From: Cognatishimia sp. 1_MG-2023
Lineage (GTDB): Bacteria > Pseudomonadota > Alphaproteobacteria > Rhodobacterales > Rhodobacteraceae
Assembly (NCBI RefSeq): GCF_030548175.1
Contig: NZ_JAUORX010000008.1
Span: forward strand, 35,123 to 99,122
Length of the DNA stretch: 64,000 nt
Direction: 5' to 3'
The translations under genes were made by a program, and so were the position numbers. This document shows, piece after piece, positions 17,173 to 26,213 of this stretch. How positions within the stretch are numbered: the first letter of the stretch is position 1; every line of letters starts with the position of its first letter. The notes beneath the pieces are model-generated. The model had not been told where the DNA came from and searched no databases. It saw only the letters and a program-made list of their open reading frames with translations.

Positions 17173-17964
17173 TCAATAGGGGAGAATGACATCAAGGAAG
17201 TCTTCGCCATACCGAGGCTGCTGCACGACGGTTAGCTGACCACGGCCGCCATAGGCGATGCGCGCTTCTGCTATTTTGTCGTAGGGAACGGTGTTTGCGG
17301 TATTGATGTCTTCGGGGCGAATGATGCCTGCGACGCGTAATTCACGCAGTTCCTGGTTCACCTTAACTTCTTGGCGTCCAGCGATGACAAAATTGCCATT
17401 TGGCAATTCTTTGATAATCAATGCTGCGACCCGCAAGTTGATAGATTCATTTCGCTTGATTGTACCAGCGCCTGACGAGCTGGAGGTATTGCCAAGATCA
17501 ACAATGCTGCCGCCCGTTGGCAGGTCTGCGGCGCTGATACCTGGAAGCACCTTGTCGATTTTGCCTCCGTAGCCAAAGAAACCAGGATCATCCAAATTCT
17601 GTGAGCTGGAACGTGAGCGGTCAGATTGATTTTTGAGCTGGGCGTCATCTTTGATGTTAATAACGACCGTTAGAATGTCGCCAACGGCTTGCGCGCGCTG
17701 GTCATCAAAGAAGCTGCTTGTTCCTTTGCTCCAAAGGCTGGACGCTTCGGCGCGTTTGGGGCGGCGATTTGGTTCGCTTGGCGGCAGTGGTACGCTCACG
17801 CGGTTCACTTCTGGCACCAGCTGTGGGTCCATTTCAGAAAACTGCGGATTGCGATGTTCTTTGTATTTTTGTGTACAGCCCGCGACGGCGACGCATGCCA
17901 TCAAAGCGATTGTTCCAACGGTCCGCATCTTTGCGCGGTTTGAGTGATCTGCCTGCCGGGTCAA
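17173..17964 (-). CDS. flgH: Flagellar L-ring lipoprotein FlgH
   Basis: Forms the outer-membrane ring around the rod. 263 residues with a lipoprotein signal ending VAVAGC (lipidated Cys 30) and the FlgH core (SLWSKGTSSFFDDQRAQAVGDILTVVINI, NLRVAALIIKELPNGNFVIAG, ITVNQELRELRVAGIIRPEDI-like blocks). The TTG at 17964 is taken as start because GGTGGAGG lies about eight bases upstream and it overlaps the flgA stop by four bases; ATG at 17928 would leave a shorter but still workable signal peptide. Operon flgF-G-A-H. Confidence 0.93.
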   Translation of the reverse strand: MTRQADHSNRAKMRTVGTIALMACVAVAGCTQKYKEHRNPQFSEMDPQLVPEVNRVSVPLPPSEPNRRPKRAEASSLWSKGTSSFFDDQRAQAVGDILTVVINIKDDAQLKNQSDRSRSSSQNLDDPGFFGYGGKIDKVLPGISAADLPTGGSIVDLGNTSSSSGAGTIKRNESINLRVAALIIKELPNGNFVIAGRQEVKVNQELRELRVAGIIRPEDINTANTVPYDKIAEARIAYGGRGQLTVVQQPRYGEDFLDVILPY

Positions 17965-18641
17965 AATAAAGCCTCCACCATGCCATCAGCCCGCGCGATG
18001 GCAAGAATTGTTTTATTACTTGCAAGGTTTATGACCCTAACTTCCTGACCCAGGTGGGCATCGCCGATGGCCTTGCCGTGTGCAGTCAATTGAAGGGGTC
18101 CGTATTGTAATTCAATCATCACGCGTTCCCCGCGTGATACGATAATCGGGGGGATCACAGATTGCCTGTGCACGGGGCGACCAGCGGATAGCATGCGCCG
18201 TACCTGCATGCCGTTTAAGTCGGCAACATCCGTGATTGCAAAGGAATGGACCCGTGCCCAAGGCATTTCGATCATTTCAATATCTTCAGGGCGGATGATT
18301 TCTTCGGGTTGAATACGTCGGTTCACGACGGGGACAGGCACATTCAAAATTGCCAATCCATGTACGCGACGGATTTCACCCAATGCAGTGACCACGTTTG
18401 CGATGAACTGCCCAGTGTCCTTATCGACCCAGAATTCTTGAAGGTACTCGGCCTCTGCTGGCGCGCCTTGAGCCATTCGAATGGAAAAGGCGCCATTGTT
18501 CGGCATGGCTGGCCCATACTCTTGCTCTGTACGCTCTGCGATCAGCTGTTTGACTTCGGCTGCGCCTGCCAATTCTGGCGACCCTAAAAGAGTGCTGCAG
18601 ATGGCGGCTAAAGCAATGGATTTAAGATGTTTTCGCATCAC
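17961..18641 (-). CDS. flgA: Flagellar P-ring assembly chaperone FlgA
   Basis: Periplasmic chaperone for FlgI. 226 residues: cleavable signal peptide (about 1-27, ending ELAGAAE), then the SAF-type C-terminal half (about 100-226; RRIQPEEIIRPEDIEMIEMP, MLSAGRPVHRQSVIPPIIVSRG, GKAIGDAHLGQEVRVINLASNKTI are typical). The gene starts three bases after flgG and overlaps flgH, so expression is coupled to both. Confidence 0.93.
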   Translation of the reverse strand: MMRKHLKSIALAAICSTLLGSPELAGAAEVKQLIAERTEQEYGPAMPNNGAFSIRMAQGAPAEAEYLQEFWVDKDTGQFIANVVTALGEIRRVHGLAILNVPVPVVNRRIQPEEIIRPEDIEMIEMPWARVHSFAITDVADLNGMQVRRMLSAGRPVHRQSVIPPIIVSRGERVMIELQYGPLQLTAHGKAIGDAHLGQEVRVINLASNKTILAIARADGMVEALF

Positions 18642-18644
18642 GGG

Positions 18645-19430
18645 TTACTTAATCTGATTTGCGGTTTGCAGCATCTGATCCGCAGTTTCGATAGATTTCG
18701 AGTTCATCTCATAGGCTCGTTGGGCCTGAATAAGGTCAGTGATTTGCTGGATGATATTCACGTTGGAATTTTCCAAGCTGCCCTGACGGATCAAGCCGAC
18801 ACCCGGGTCGCCCGGTGTAACTGTTGTGGCTTCGCCTGATGCGGTGGTTTCTTCTAACAAGTTATTCCCAATTGGCTTCATGCCTGCATCGTTCAAGAAC
18901 GTTGCCATTGTCAGCTGGCCTAACTCGGTTGGCTCGTTTTCATTGTCTACAAAGGCTGAAACAACGCCTTGTGCGCTGACTGTTAGCTGTCTGGTGCCAT
19001 CAGGAACGGTGATCCCGGGGTCAACTTCGTAGCCATCCAATGTCACAATCTGGCCTTCGGCTGACAGGTTGAAATTGCCAGCGCGTGTATAGGCAAGCGT
19101 GCCGTCTGGGCGGTTCACAACGAAATACCCGCGCCCTTCGATCGCCAAATCGGTTTGGTTTTCCGTTTGAATCAAGCCCCCCTGGGTGTTCAGGCGGGTT
19201 ACACCAGCCCCCTGAACGCCCAGTCCCACGTTTAGGCCAACCGGGCGGGAGGTACCCTCGGCCGACGTGAGTGCGCCTTCTTGAATCATGGATTGATAGA
19301 TTAAATCTTGGAATGCGGCGCGGCCGCTTTTAAAACCTGTTGTATTCGCGTTGGCGATGTTGTTGGCGATGACGTCAACATTCGTTTGTTGCGCCAACAT
19401 GCCAGTTGCTGCGATGCCTAGTGCCTTCAT
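18645..19430 (-). CDS. flgG: Flagellar distal rod protein FlgG
   Basis: Builds the distal rod. 261 residues with the N-terminal rod signature MKALGIAATGMLAQQTNVDVIANNIANANTTGFK (given here as a pattern over residues 1-34), the LAIEGRGYFVV and YTRAGNFNLSAEGQIVTLDGY blocks, and the C-terminal helix SLENSNVNIIQQITDLIQAQRAYEMNSKSIETADQML split over about 222-258. Length and motifs are standard for the family. It lies 35 bases after flgF in the operon. Confidence 0.97.
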   Translation of the reverse strand: MKALGIAATGMLAQQTNVDVIANNIANANTTGFKSGRAAFQDLIYQSMIQEGALTSAEGTSRPVGLNVGLGVQGAGVTRLNTQGGLIQTENQTDLAIEGRGYFVVNRPDGTLAYTRAGNFNLSAEGQIVTLDGYEVDPGITVPDGTRQLTVSAQGVVSAFVDNENEPTELGQLTMATFLNDAGMKPIGNNLLEETTASGEATTVTPGDPGVGLIRQGSLENSNVNIIQQITDLIQAQRAYEMNSKSIETADQMLQTANQIK

Positions 19431-19465
19431 TGCCTCATCCTTATTTCTCTGTCTGCTCGGACAGG

Positions 19466-20206
19466 TCAGACCACACGACCAAGTCGTTGAATCGCTTGTT
19501 TCGTAAGGTTGTTTTCGTCATCCATGAGTTTAACCGCACGTTCGTAGGCGCGTTGAATGTCCATTAGGTGGATCATTTCGACCACCGGCTTTACGTTGCT
19601 TTGTTCTACATATCCTTGGGAGATCGTACTGGTCTCGGTCTGTTCTGGATTGGCGCCAGCCGGTGGCAAGAATAACCCATTGCCCAATGCATTCATGGAA
19701 GAGGGATCGCCAATTTCAAACAGGCCAATTCGACCGATCTGGCCGCCATCTTGGTCCGTGATCGTACCGTCGATTGCGATGGTAACGGATTGCCCAGCTT
19801 CTTGAGGAACAGTGATCGGTGAACCGCTGATGTCCACAACGGGTGAGCCACTTACAGTTGTTAGCCGACCTTCGTTATCGATTGTGAGCCGACCATCACG
19901 TCCGTAGGCGACATCGCCACCGGGGGTTTCATACCCAAGCCAGGCGGAGCCATTCACTGCCACATCCAATGGGTTTCCTGTGGGAACCATCGCACCTTGC
20001 GAAGTGTCCACGTAGATTCCGTTGTCTTTGACGTAATTGACGGCCTGCGTTTTGTCGCCTGAGTTTTTGGGGTCAACAGCTTCTAACAATGGATGGCTGG
20101 TTTTGAAGCCTGCGGTGGAAGCATTCGCCATATTGTGAGCGGCCAAATCAAGGCTGCGCTCTAGCGCGGTGGCTAAAGAAAGGGATACGTAATTTGTTGT
20201 TCCCAT
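19466..20206 (-). CDS. flgF: Flagellar proximal rod protein FlgF
   Basis: Proximal rod subunit of 246 residues, related to FlgG. N-terminal helix with LDLAAHNMANASTAGFK, central DVAVNGSAWLGYETPGG and YGRDGRLTIDNEGRLTTVSG blocks, and C-terminal YVEQSNVKPVVEMIHLMDIQRAYERAVKLMDDE. First gene of the minus-strand rod/ring operon. The 146-base gap to the divergent TPR gene holds two TTAA elements eight bases apart (20307-20322), a near-miss to the CtrA spacing. Confidence 0.94.
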   Translation of the reverse strand: MGTTNYVSLSLATALERSLDLAAHNMANASTAGFKTSHPLLEAVDPKNSGDKTQAVNYVKDNGIYVDTSQGAMVPTGNPLDVAVNGSAWLGYETPGGDVAYGRDGRLTIDNEGRLTTVSGSPVVDISGSPITVPQEAGQSVTIAIDGTITDQDGGQIGRIGLFEIGDPSSMNALGNGLFLPPAGANPEQTETSTISQGYVEQSNVKPVVEMIHLMDIQRAYERAVKLMDDENNLTKQAIQRLGRVV

Positions 20207-20352
20207 GTTCAGAGCCTCACATATTCCGGTGTGTTACAAGAACAAAGCGGATGGATATTAGGAATACCTTGGTTGTTGCTTGTTGAACTATCCATCAATA
20301 TAAAGATTAAAACAAGGTTTAATTGTGACTTACCAAGGATAGTTTTGGCCAC

Positions 20353-22185
20353 ATGAATAGAGTTGCGTTCGCGATTGTTCTATCACTGACCGGCCCTGTG
20401 TCTGGGACTGCGCTGTTCGCTGCCTCTTCTGCTGAAGAGGCAGCGCCAGAGGCGCCGGTTGTCGCGACACCTAAACCAGAGCAGATTCTCGCGCCGCGCA
20501 CAGGTGTGCGTCAGCTGTTTGATCTAGATCTGCGTCGATGGCCTGAGGAACGTTTTTACGAGAACTTAACGGCACACATTGATGCGCTTTCACAGTCGCA
20601 TGGTATCGAAAGTGTATCGGTGTTGATGGACACAGCAGAGCTCTATCTTGGTCAAATGATGGTCTATGAGGCTGGATCCGTTCTTGACAGTATCGAGGCG
20701 GTAGGTCCCGACCAAGAACGCCGGTTAAGTGCGTTATTACATGCGCGTAGCTTACTAGAAGGCGCTGCCGTTGAAGACTTCGACAATTCGCCATTGGCTG
20801 AACCGGGCCGGGCGGATCGGGCATTTTGGGCTGCGCTTCAAGCGATTGCTTCCGCGGATGCGCAAATGCTCACCGTTAATCTGGAGCTAGGCTTGCTGGG
20901 GTTGATGCACCAAACACGGCCTGTTGCACGCACTATCTTACCTGTTTTAACCGAAGCGATGATCGAAACTGGCGAGCATCAGATGGCAGCGCAGGCATTG
21001 CGCCTGATGGAGGATTTCCCCGATATTTCAGAAAGCTCGACAGGCGCATATTTGCGTGGTCGAGCGCAAGAGGTTCAGGGAAACGAGTCGTCAGCCCTTG
21101 CTGCCTATTTCACAGCGTCTAAAGGATGGGATCGTTATGCGGCCCGATCCCGCCTTGCGCTAGCGAAGATGGCGTTAGAAGATGGCGGGCGCGGCGCAAT
21201 TTTAGCGGCTAAAGATGTTTTGGAGTTCGGCGCGGATTCTTGGAAAGGCGACTATTTAGAGGTCGCAACTTTGCAGGCTTTAGCTAAAGTTTATCAGGCC
21301 AATCGTGACAGCATTGAAGCGCTAAAAATTCACGGCCGTGTCATGTTGCGCTTTCCGGGTAGCGAGGCGGCTGCGGCGGCCGAGGCGCAGGCTTCCGTTG
21401 ATCTGGAGGCCGTATATAACAGTGGCGCTTCGGGTGAGATTGCATTGTCTCAGTGGCTTTCGACGCATTACAGGCTAGTGCCAGCCTTTCGTTATTACGA
21501 ACAGTTTCCGGAATTTGTAGAGCGAATGGGCGACTTTCTGTTGAAGGAAGGCGGGACGACACTGGCGACCCAAGAATATCAACGGGCGTTGGATTTGCGA
21601 AGGGATTTGTCCATTCACTATCCTGGTAAGCGAGATGAAGAGCGCGAGTTCCTTTTGCGGTACAAGTTGGCGCAAGCGTTCGAGGCGGGTGGGCAATTGA
21701 TGGCGGCTAAAGATGTCTTAATGTCGTTGAGCGTGCCAGAAGAACAGATGAAACGGGACAAGGTTAATTTGTTGCGAGCTGACATTCTTGCGCAGCTCGG
21801 TGACCACGATGGATTGCTGCGGACGCATGTCAAAATGCCAACCGCGAATAACTTACGGAATGTGGCGCGTGCGCTATGGGACAAGCAAGATTGGTCAGAG
21901 GCGGTGATCTTTTTTGATAGGTTGTGGTCCGAGCATCCGGGTAATTTTAACGTTGACGATGCAACCTATCTATTAATTGCAGCACATCGCTCTGGGGATA
22001 CTGAAACAGCAGAACGGGTTGTTGATGCCTTTCCGGGGCTGACAGAGTCCGAAGGCTGGCAGCGTGTGGCTGAAAGTATTCTTGCGACACCTGCCGAGGT
22101 ATTCCCACTAACGCGAGGCGCGGCAGACAAAAGGATGAATAGTTTGCAGCGATCCTTGGAGAATTTATCAAATTCTGGGCTATAA
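20353..22185 (+). CDS. Periplasmic TPR-like protein in the flagellar cluster, unknown role
   Basis: 610 residues. A signal peptide is likely (about 1-24). The rest is almost wholly helical with alternating small and aromatic positions as in TPR/SEL1 repeats, for example TGAYLRGRAQEVQGNESSALAAYF, YLEVATLQALAKVYQANRDSIEALKIH (patterns over about 225-330), and again over 430-580. No catalytic motif. It stands alone between flgF and flgE. I do not recognise a named family; a periplasmic scaffold for rod, ring or stator assembly would fit. A perfect 9-bp hairpin (20421-20442) lies in the signal-peptide codons. Confidence 0.7.
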   Translation: MNRVAFAIVLSLTGPVSGTALFAASSAEEAAPEAPVVATPKPEQILAPRTGVRQLFDLDLRRWPEERFYENLTAHIDALSQSHGIESVSVLMDTAELYLGQMMVYEAGSVLDSIEAVGPDQERRLSALLHARSLLEGAAVEDFDNSPLAEPGRADRAFWAALQAIASADAQMLTVNLELGLLGLMHQTRPVARTILPVLTEAMIETGEHQMAAQALRLMEDFPDISESSTGAYLRGRAQEVQGNESSALAAYFTASKGWDRYAARSRLALAKMALEDGGRGAILAAKDVLEFGADSWKGDYLEVATLQALAKVYQANRDSIEALKIHGRVMLRFPGSEAAAAAEAQASVDLEAVYNSGASGEIALSQWLSTHYRLVPAFRYYEQFPEFVERMGDFLLKEGGTTLATQEYQRALDLRRDLSIHYPGKRDEEREFLLRYKLAQAFEAGGQLMAAKDVLMSLSVPEEQMKRDKVNLLRADILAQLGDHDGLLRTHVKMPTANNLRNVARALWDKQDWSEAVIFFDRLWSEHPGNFNVDDATYLLIAAHRSGDTETAERVVDAFPGLTESEGWQRVAESILATPAEVFPLTRGAADKRMNSLQRSLENLSNSGL

Positions 22186-22335
22186 TTCCGGCAATTTAGC
22201 TAGTGAGTATGGTCCTCAAGGATAAATTTGTCTGTATTTGTAGGGTTTTGGCTATTCTTTAACTCTCCTTAAAGGATCGTCGTGTAATTCTTTTAGTAAG
22301 ACCAACAAAACAAAAAAAGAACTGAGGCTACCGTT

Positions 22336-23637
22336 ATGTCGATTTCCAGCGCATTGCAGACCGGGGTCAGTGGACTCAAGGCAAACTCCCAGGCAGTTGG
22401 GGGAATTTCAGAAAACATCGCAAACGCGAACACAGTAGGCTATCGCCGCGGGTTCGCGCAAATGGTTACAACAACGGCGTCTGGGGGCAACGGCTCTGGC
22501 GTGTTGTCTGTGGAAGCTCGCGAAACATTGGACATCAACCGATCAGGTGGTTTGATCTCTACAAACTCTTCAACAGATATGGCCGTTAGTGGGAATGGTT
22601 TCTTTGTGGTTTCCGTAAATCCGAATGAAACTGTGCAGACAAATTACCATCTAACGCGCGCTGGGGCCTTTTTGCCCGATGCTGATGGTAACCTGAAAAA
22701 TGCGGCAGGCTTCTTCCTATCGGGTTTTCCTTATGATGCGAATGGATCGATCGGCAACGTTGATCGTAGCTCCTTTGGTTCCATGGAAACAGTTAACGTT
22801 GGTAACGTTAGCCTTTCCGCCGCCCAAACGACAACTATGTCGGTTGTGGGTAACTTGCCGTCACAAGATACCGGCCTAGCGACGCCGGGTGCGCCGTTTC
22901 AAACCTCATCTGAAATGTTCACGGGCTTGGGTGAGACCCAGCGCCTAGACTTTAGTTGGCAGCCCACGTCCAACGCCAATGAGTGGACCGTTACATTAAA
23001 CGACCACACGGGCACGGCGCTTGGATCCGTTACCGTGGAATTCAATGACTCCGGTTCACTTGCTGGTTCACCAGCAACGTATTCTGGTGCAACATCCGTT
23101 GCTGTTGCTCCATCGGCGTTTGCTTTTGATGCAGCAACCGGACAGGCAACAATCACCATAAATAACGGCACAACTCCGCAAACCATTACGGTTGATCTGG
23201 GTGAACCTGGTTCTTTTAACGGTGTAACCCAGTTTGCTGGTGACTTCTCTCAATCCTTTGAGCGTGATGGTTCCAGTGTTGGCGAGTTAATCCGGACAGA
23301 AATTGATGAAGCAGGTACGCTGTTTGGGGTTTTTGACAACGGCATTCGGCGTCCATTGTATGAAATCCCGGTTGCGGTTGTAGACAACCCAAATGGTTTG
23401 CTTGAAGAAAAGGGCAACGCGTATAGCTTGTCTGGTGAAACTGGTGCCTTCTTTGCGCTGCAGGCAAACAGCGGTTCTACCGGGGCAATCAATTCGAATG
23501 CACTAGAAGGTTCGAATGTTGATATTGCAGAAGAAATGACCGATTTGATCCGAGTCCAACGAGCCTTTTCAACCAACGCAAAAGTCATCACCACCGTTGA
23601 TGAAATGATGGATGAGACAACCCGTCTGAAGCGATAA
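22336..23637 (+). CDS. flgE: Flagellar hook protein FlgE
   Basis: Main hook subunit, 433 residues, exported through the flagellar apparatus. N-terminal D0 helix with SISSALQTGVSGLKANS and ISENIANANTVGYRR; central variable domain with the DMAVSGNGFFVVS block; C-terminal NVDIAEEMTDLIRVQRAFSTNAKVITTVDEMMDE. Preceded by a 150-base AT-rich gap with an ACTGAGGC ribosome site. Two TTAA elements at 22259-22272 are six bases apart, so not a standard CtrA spacing. Heads the flgE-flgK-flgL operon. Confidence 0.97.
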   Translation: MSISSALQTGVSGLKANSQAVGGISENIANANTVGYRRGFAQMVTTTASGGNGSGVLSVEARETLDINRSGGLISTNSSTDMAVSGNGFFVVSVNPNETVQTNYHLTRAGAFLPDADGNLKNAAGFFLSGFPYDANGSIGNVDRSSFGSMETVNVGNVSLSAAQTTTMSVVGNLPSQDTGLATPGAPFQTSSEMFTGLGETQRLDFSWQPTSNANEWTVTLNDHTGTALGSVTVEFNDSGSLAGSPATYSGATSVAVAPSAFAFDAATGQATITINNGTTPQTITVDLGEPGSFNGVTQFAGDFSQSFERDGSSVGELIRTEIDEAGTLFGVFDNGIRRPLYEIPVAVVDNPNGLLEEKGNAYSLSGETGAFFALQANSGSTGAINSNALEGSNVDIAEEMTDLIRVQRAFSTNAKVITTVDEMMDETTRLKR

Positions 23638-23663
23638 GCGGGAATGACTAACGGACGTTCCAA

Positions 23664-25082
23664 ATGAGCCTTTCAGGTGCCCTTTATACCGCCGCAGCGG
23701 GATTGAACGCGAACCAGAGCTTGTCTCGGGTGACAGCGGGCAACGTGGCCAATTCCATGACCGAAGGCTACGCGCGCAGGAATGCGGTGTTGGTCAGTTC
23801 ATCATTGGGCACGGGTGGCGTTTATGTCGCCGAGGTGCGCCGCGAGGTGGATTCGGCTCTAATTCGCATGTCGCGCAACGAAAATGCCAAAATGGCCGAA
23901 CAACAGGCTGTTCATGAGGGCCTGCGCGATTACACATTGTTCTTAGGTCAGCCCGGCGATGGGACGTCTCCTGCAGAAAAATTTGCAGGGTTTAACAGCT
24001 CAATGACAACATTGGTGAATATGCCATCCTCGACTGCGGCGCAGCAGGGGGTGATCTATGCCGCCGAGGACATGGCGACCTCTATTCGCGATGCAAGTGA
24101 CAGGCTGGCGGGCATCCGTGCCGATGTTGATATGGAGATCCGATACGAAGTTTCTGATCTAAATGATCTTTTGTATACGTTGCGCGATTACAACCTTCGA
24201 ATGCGCGACTTTGAGCCGGGAAGTTTTGAGGCGGCAGCATATCAGGACCAAGTTGATCAGGCCTTGGATAAAGTCTCTGGCATCGTTGATATTCGCGTGA
24301 CCAATACCTCAGATGGTTGGGTTAACGTCTTTACCACTGGTGGTGCTGCACTATTGGAGGGGGACCGCGTTCAAGATGTCACCTATAATGCAGGTGACGG
24401 AACTCTTTTCGCCGGGACGCAGGAAATCACTGCGCATGATCCGTCTGTACGCGGTATCGAACATGGGAGTTTGGCTGGGTTTTCTAGTCTAAAGCGTGAC
24501 ATTATTCCCGAGTTCCAATTGCAGCTGGATGAATATGCACGCGGCATCATCGAAGCCTTTGAAGGTGCAGATGCATCATTGACAGCTGGTCAGGCTGGCC
24601 TCTTTACGGACAATGGATTTGCTTATGATGCCGCTAATCTTGAGGGCTTGGCCTCGCGCTTGCGGGTGAATGAGGCTGTGCATGCTGGCTCTGGCGGGTC
24701 TGCTTGGTTGGTGCGTGATGGTCTTGGTGCAACGGCTCCTGGTGCGGCGTCTAGCGTTGTGCAAATTCAGGCGTTTATTGACTCGTTGAATGAACCAATG
24801 GGTGCGGCTGCCGGGACCGGTATCAATAGTAACGTCACGCTCGCTGACTACGGTGCAGAGGTCGTGACCGCACAGGGCACTGCCACCTCTCGCGCAGAAA
24901 AGAACTTTAATGCGGCGCGTTCTGCAGCTGAAGTTATCCAAGCGTCACGACAGAATGTCGAAGGCGTGAATATTGACGAAGAAATGCAAAACTTAATGAT
25001 GATCGAGCAGAGTTTCGCGGCGAATTCTAAGATGCTAACTGCGGTCGCCGAAATGCTCGATACATTATTAGCAGCGGTATAG
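23664..25082 (+). CDS. flgK: Hook-filament junction protein FlgK
   Basis: First hook-associated protein, 472 residues. N-terminal signature SLSGALYTAAAGLNANQSLSRVTAGNVANSMTEGYARR (as a pattern over residues 2-39); C-terminal EGVNIDEEMQNLMMIEQSFAANSKMLTAVAEMLDTLL. It sits 26 bases after flgE and 12 before flgL, the usual order. The middle region is shorter than in enterobacteria, as in other alphaproteobacteria. Confidence 0.95.
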   Translation: MSLSGALYTAAAGLNANQSLSRVTAGNVANSMTEGYARRNAVLVSSSLGTGGVYVAEVRREVDSALIRMSRNENAKMAEQQAVHEGLRDYTLFLGQPGDGTSPAEKFAGFNSSMTTLVNMPSSTAAQQGVIYAAEDMATSIRDASDRLAGIRADVDMEIRYEVSDLNDLLYTLRDYNLRMRDFEPGSFEAAAYQDQVDQALDKVSGIVDIRVTNTSDGWVNVFTTGGAALLEGDRVQDVTYNAGDGTLFAGTQEITAHDPSVRGIEHGSLAGFSSLKRDIIPEFQLQLDEYARGIIEAFEGADASLTAGQAGLFTDNGFAYDAANLEGLASRLRVNEAVHAGSGGSAWLVRDGLGATAPGAASSVVQIQAFIDSLNEPMGAAAGTGINSNVTLADYGAEVVTAQGTATSRAEKNFNAARSAAEVIQASRQNVEGVNIDEEMQNLMMIEQSFAANSKMLTAVAEMLDTLLAAV

Positions 25083-25094
25083 GGAGGGTCTTAT

Positions 25095-26180
25095 ATGACC
25101 TGGCTAGCGACAAGAATGTCGACCTATCAGATGAACTATTTCCTGCGCAGCGGTGTGTCTGAGGCCTCGCTTGAATTGCAACGTGCGGGGCAGGAGTTAT
25201 CGACTGGGCGTCGTGCAGATATTTTCGGTGATCTGGGGCCGCGGGCCGGTGTCGCGATCACGATGCGCGCACGCGAAGAAAGCACGCAATCCTATCTGTG
25301 GTCCAATAATGTTCTGGAAAACAAGCTAGAGGCGACTTTGGCTTCTGTGGAAACGATCAGAGATTCCGTTCAAGACGTGCTTGAAACAGTTATCCTGAAC
25401 AAGTCCAAGCCGACGACAAGTGCTGACGCAATGCAGTCACAAGCACGCGCCGCTTTAGAGACTGTTCTTGCAACGTTGAATGTAAACTATAACGGTGAAC
25501 ATCTTTTTGCAGGGATAGCGAGCGATAGCCCTCCGATGAACCGATGGGACGCTGTAAATGCAACCACGGGTTTGTCTCCAGAAGGGGTTATGAATGCAAT
25601 CGTCGGTACAGGTCCGACCGATCAAGCCACTGCCCTTAGTATGATTGCCGAGTTGGATTTGGCGTTTAGCTCGCAGCATACTGGTAACCCCAACTACAAT
25701 TTTGAATCGACATTCTACCAGGGGACACCTGAATTAGATGGTCTCGGCCAACCTAGCGAGCGTATTTCTGGTCGCTTGGATGTGGGGCAAGTGCTGCCTT
25801 ATGGCGTTCAGGGGAATGACGAAGGCATTCGTGATATCATCAAGGGGTTGGCGATGGTTGTGTCTGTTGACCTATCAACCATGACCGATGAAGACGCGTA
25901 TGGTGCTTGGATGGATGAGGCGACAAGTGCTCTTGCTAATGGTGTCCAGAGCACATTGGATGATGCAGCGCAGATAGGTTTTAACCAACAGGTTGTGGAA
26001 AAGGCCAAAACCCGACTAGAGGCCCTTTCGGTAATCCAGCGTACTCAGATTGCGACCTACGAAAACATAGACCCTTATGAGGTCGCAACAAAAATGTCGG
26101 CCCTCGAAACGCAACTCCAGGCGAGTTATAGCGTTTCAGGCCGACTTTCTGGTCTCTCAATACTGAATTGGTTGAGGTAA
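25095..26180 (+). CDS. flgL: Hook-filament junction protein FlgL
   Basis: Second hook-associated protein, 361 residues, flagellin-like ends. N-terminal helix with LELQRAGQELSTGRRADIFGDLG, followed by RAREESTQSYLWSNNVLENKLEATLASVE; C-terminal helices KTRLEALSVIQRTQIATYENIDPYEVATKMSALETQLQASYSVSGRLSGLSILNWL are typical of FlgL (pattern over about 305-361). GGGAGGG precedes the ATG. Last gene of flgE-K-L; a large hairpin covers its stop codon. Confidence 0.92.
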   Translation: MTWLATRMSTYQMNYFLRSGVSEASLELQRAGQELSTGRRADIFGDLGPRAGVAITMRAREESTQSYLWSNNVLENKLEATLASVETIRDSVQDVLETVILNKSKPTTSADAMQSQARAALETVLATLNVNYNGEHLFAGIASDSPPMNRWDAVNATTGLSPEGVMNAIVGTGPTDQATALSMIAELDLAFSSQHTGNPNYNFESTFYQGTPELDGLGQPSERISGRLDVGQVLPYGVQGNDEGIRDIIKGLAMVVSVDLSTMTDEDAYGAWMDEATSALANGVQSTLDDAAQIGFNQQVVEKAKTRLEALSVIQRTQIATYENIDPYEVATKMSALETQLQASYSVSGRLSGLSILNWLR

Positions 26181-26213
26181 CTGGTTAGGGCGCGCTAGGC
26201 GCGCGCCTCAACC
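26170..26213. terminator. Hairpin across the stop codons of flgL and the FtcR-like gene
   Basis: GGTTGAGG (26170-26177) pairs with CCTCAACC (26206-26213), with an inner GGCGCGC (26189-26195) / GCGCGCC (26201-26207) stem. It covers both converging stop codons. No T tract follows, so it may act as a stability element or Rho-assisted stop. Confidence 0.5.

Noticed and set aside
20307..20322. TTAA pair upstream of flgF and the TPR gene as a CtrA site
   Set aside because: The spacing is eight bases, not seven, so it was not counted.
22259..22272. TTAA pair upstream of flgE as a CtrA site
   Set aside because: The spacing is six bases.
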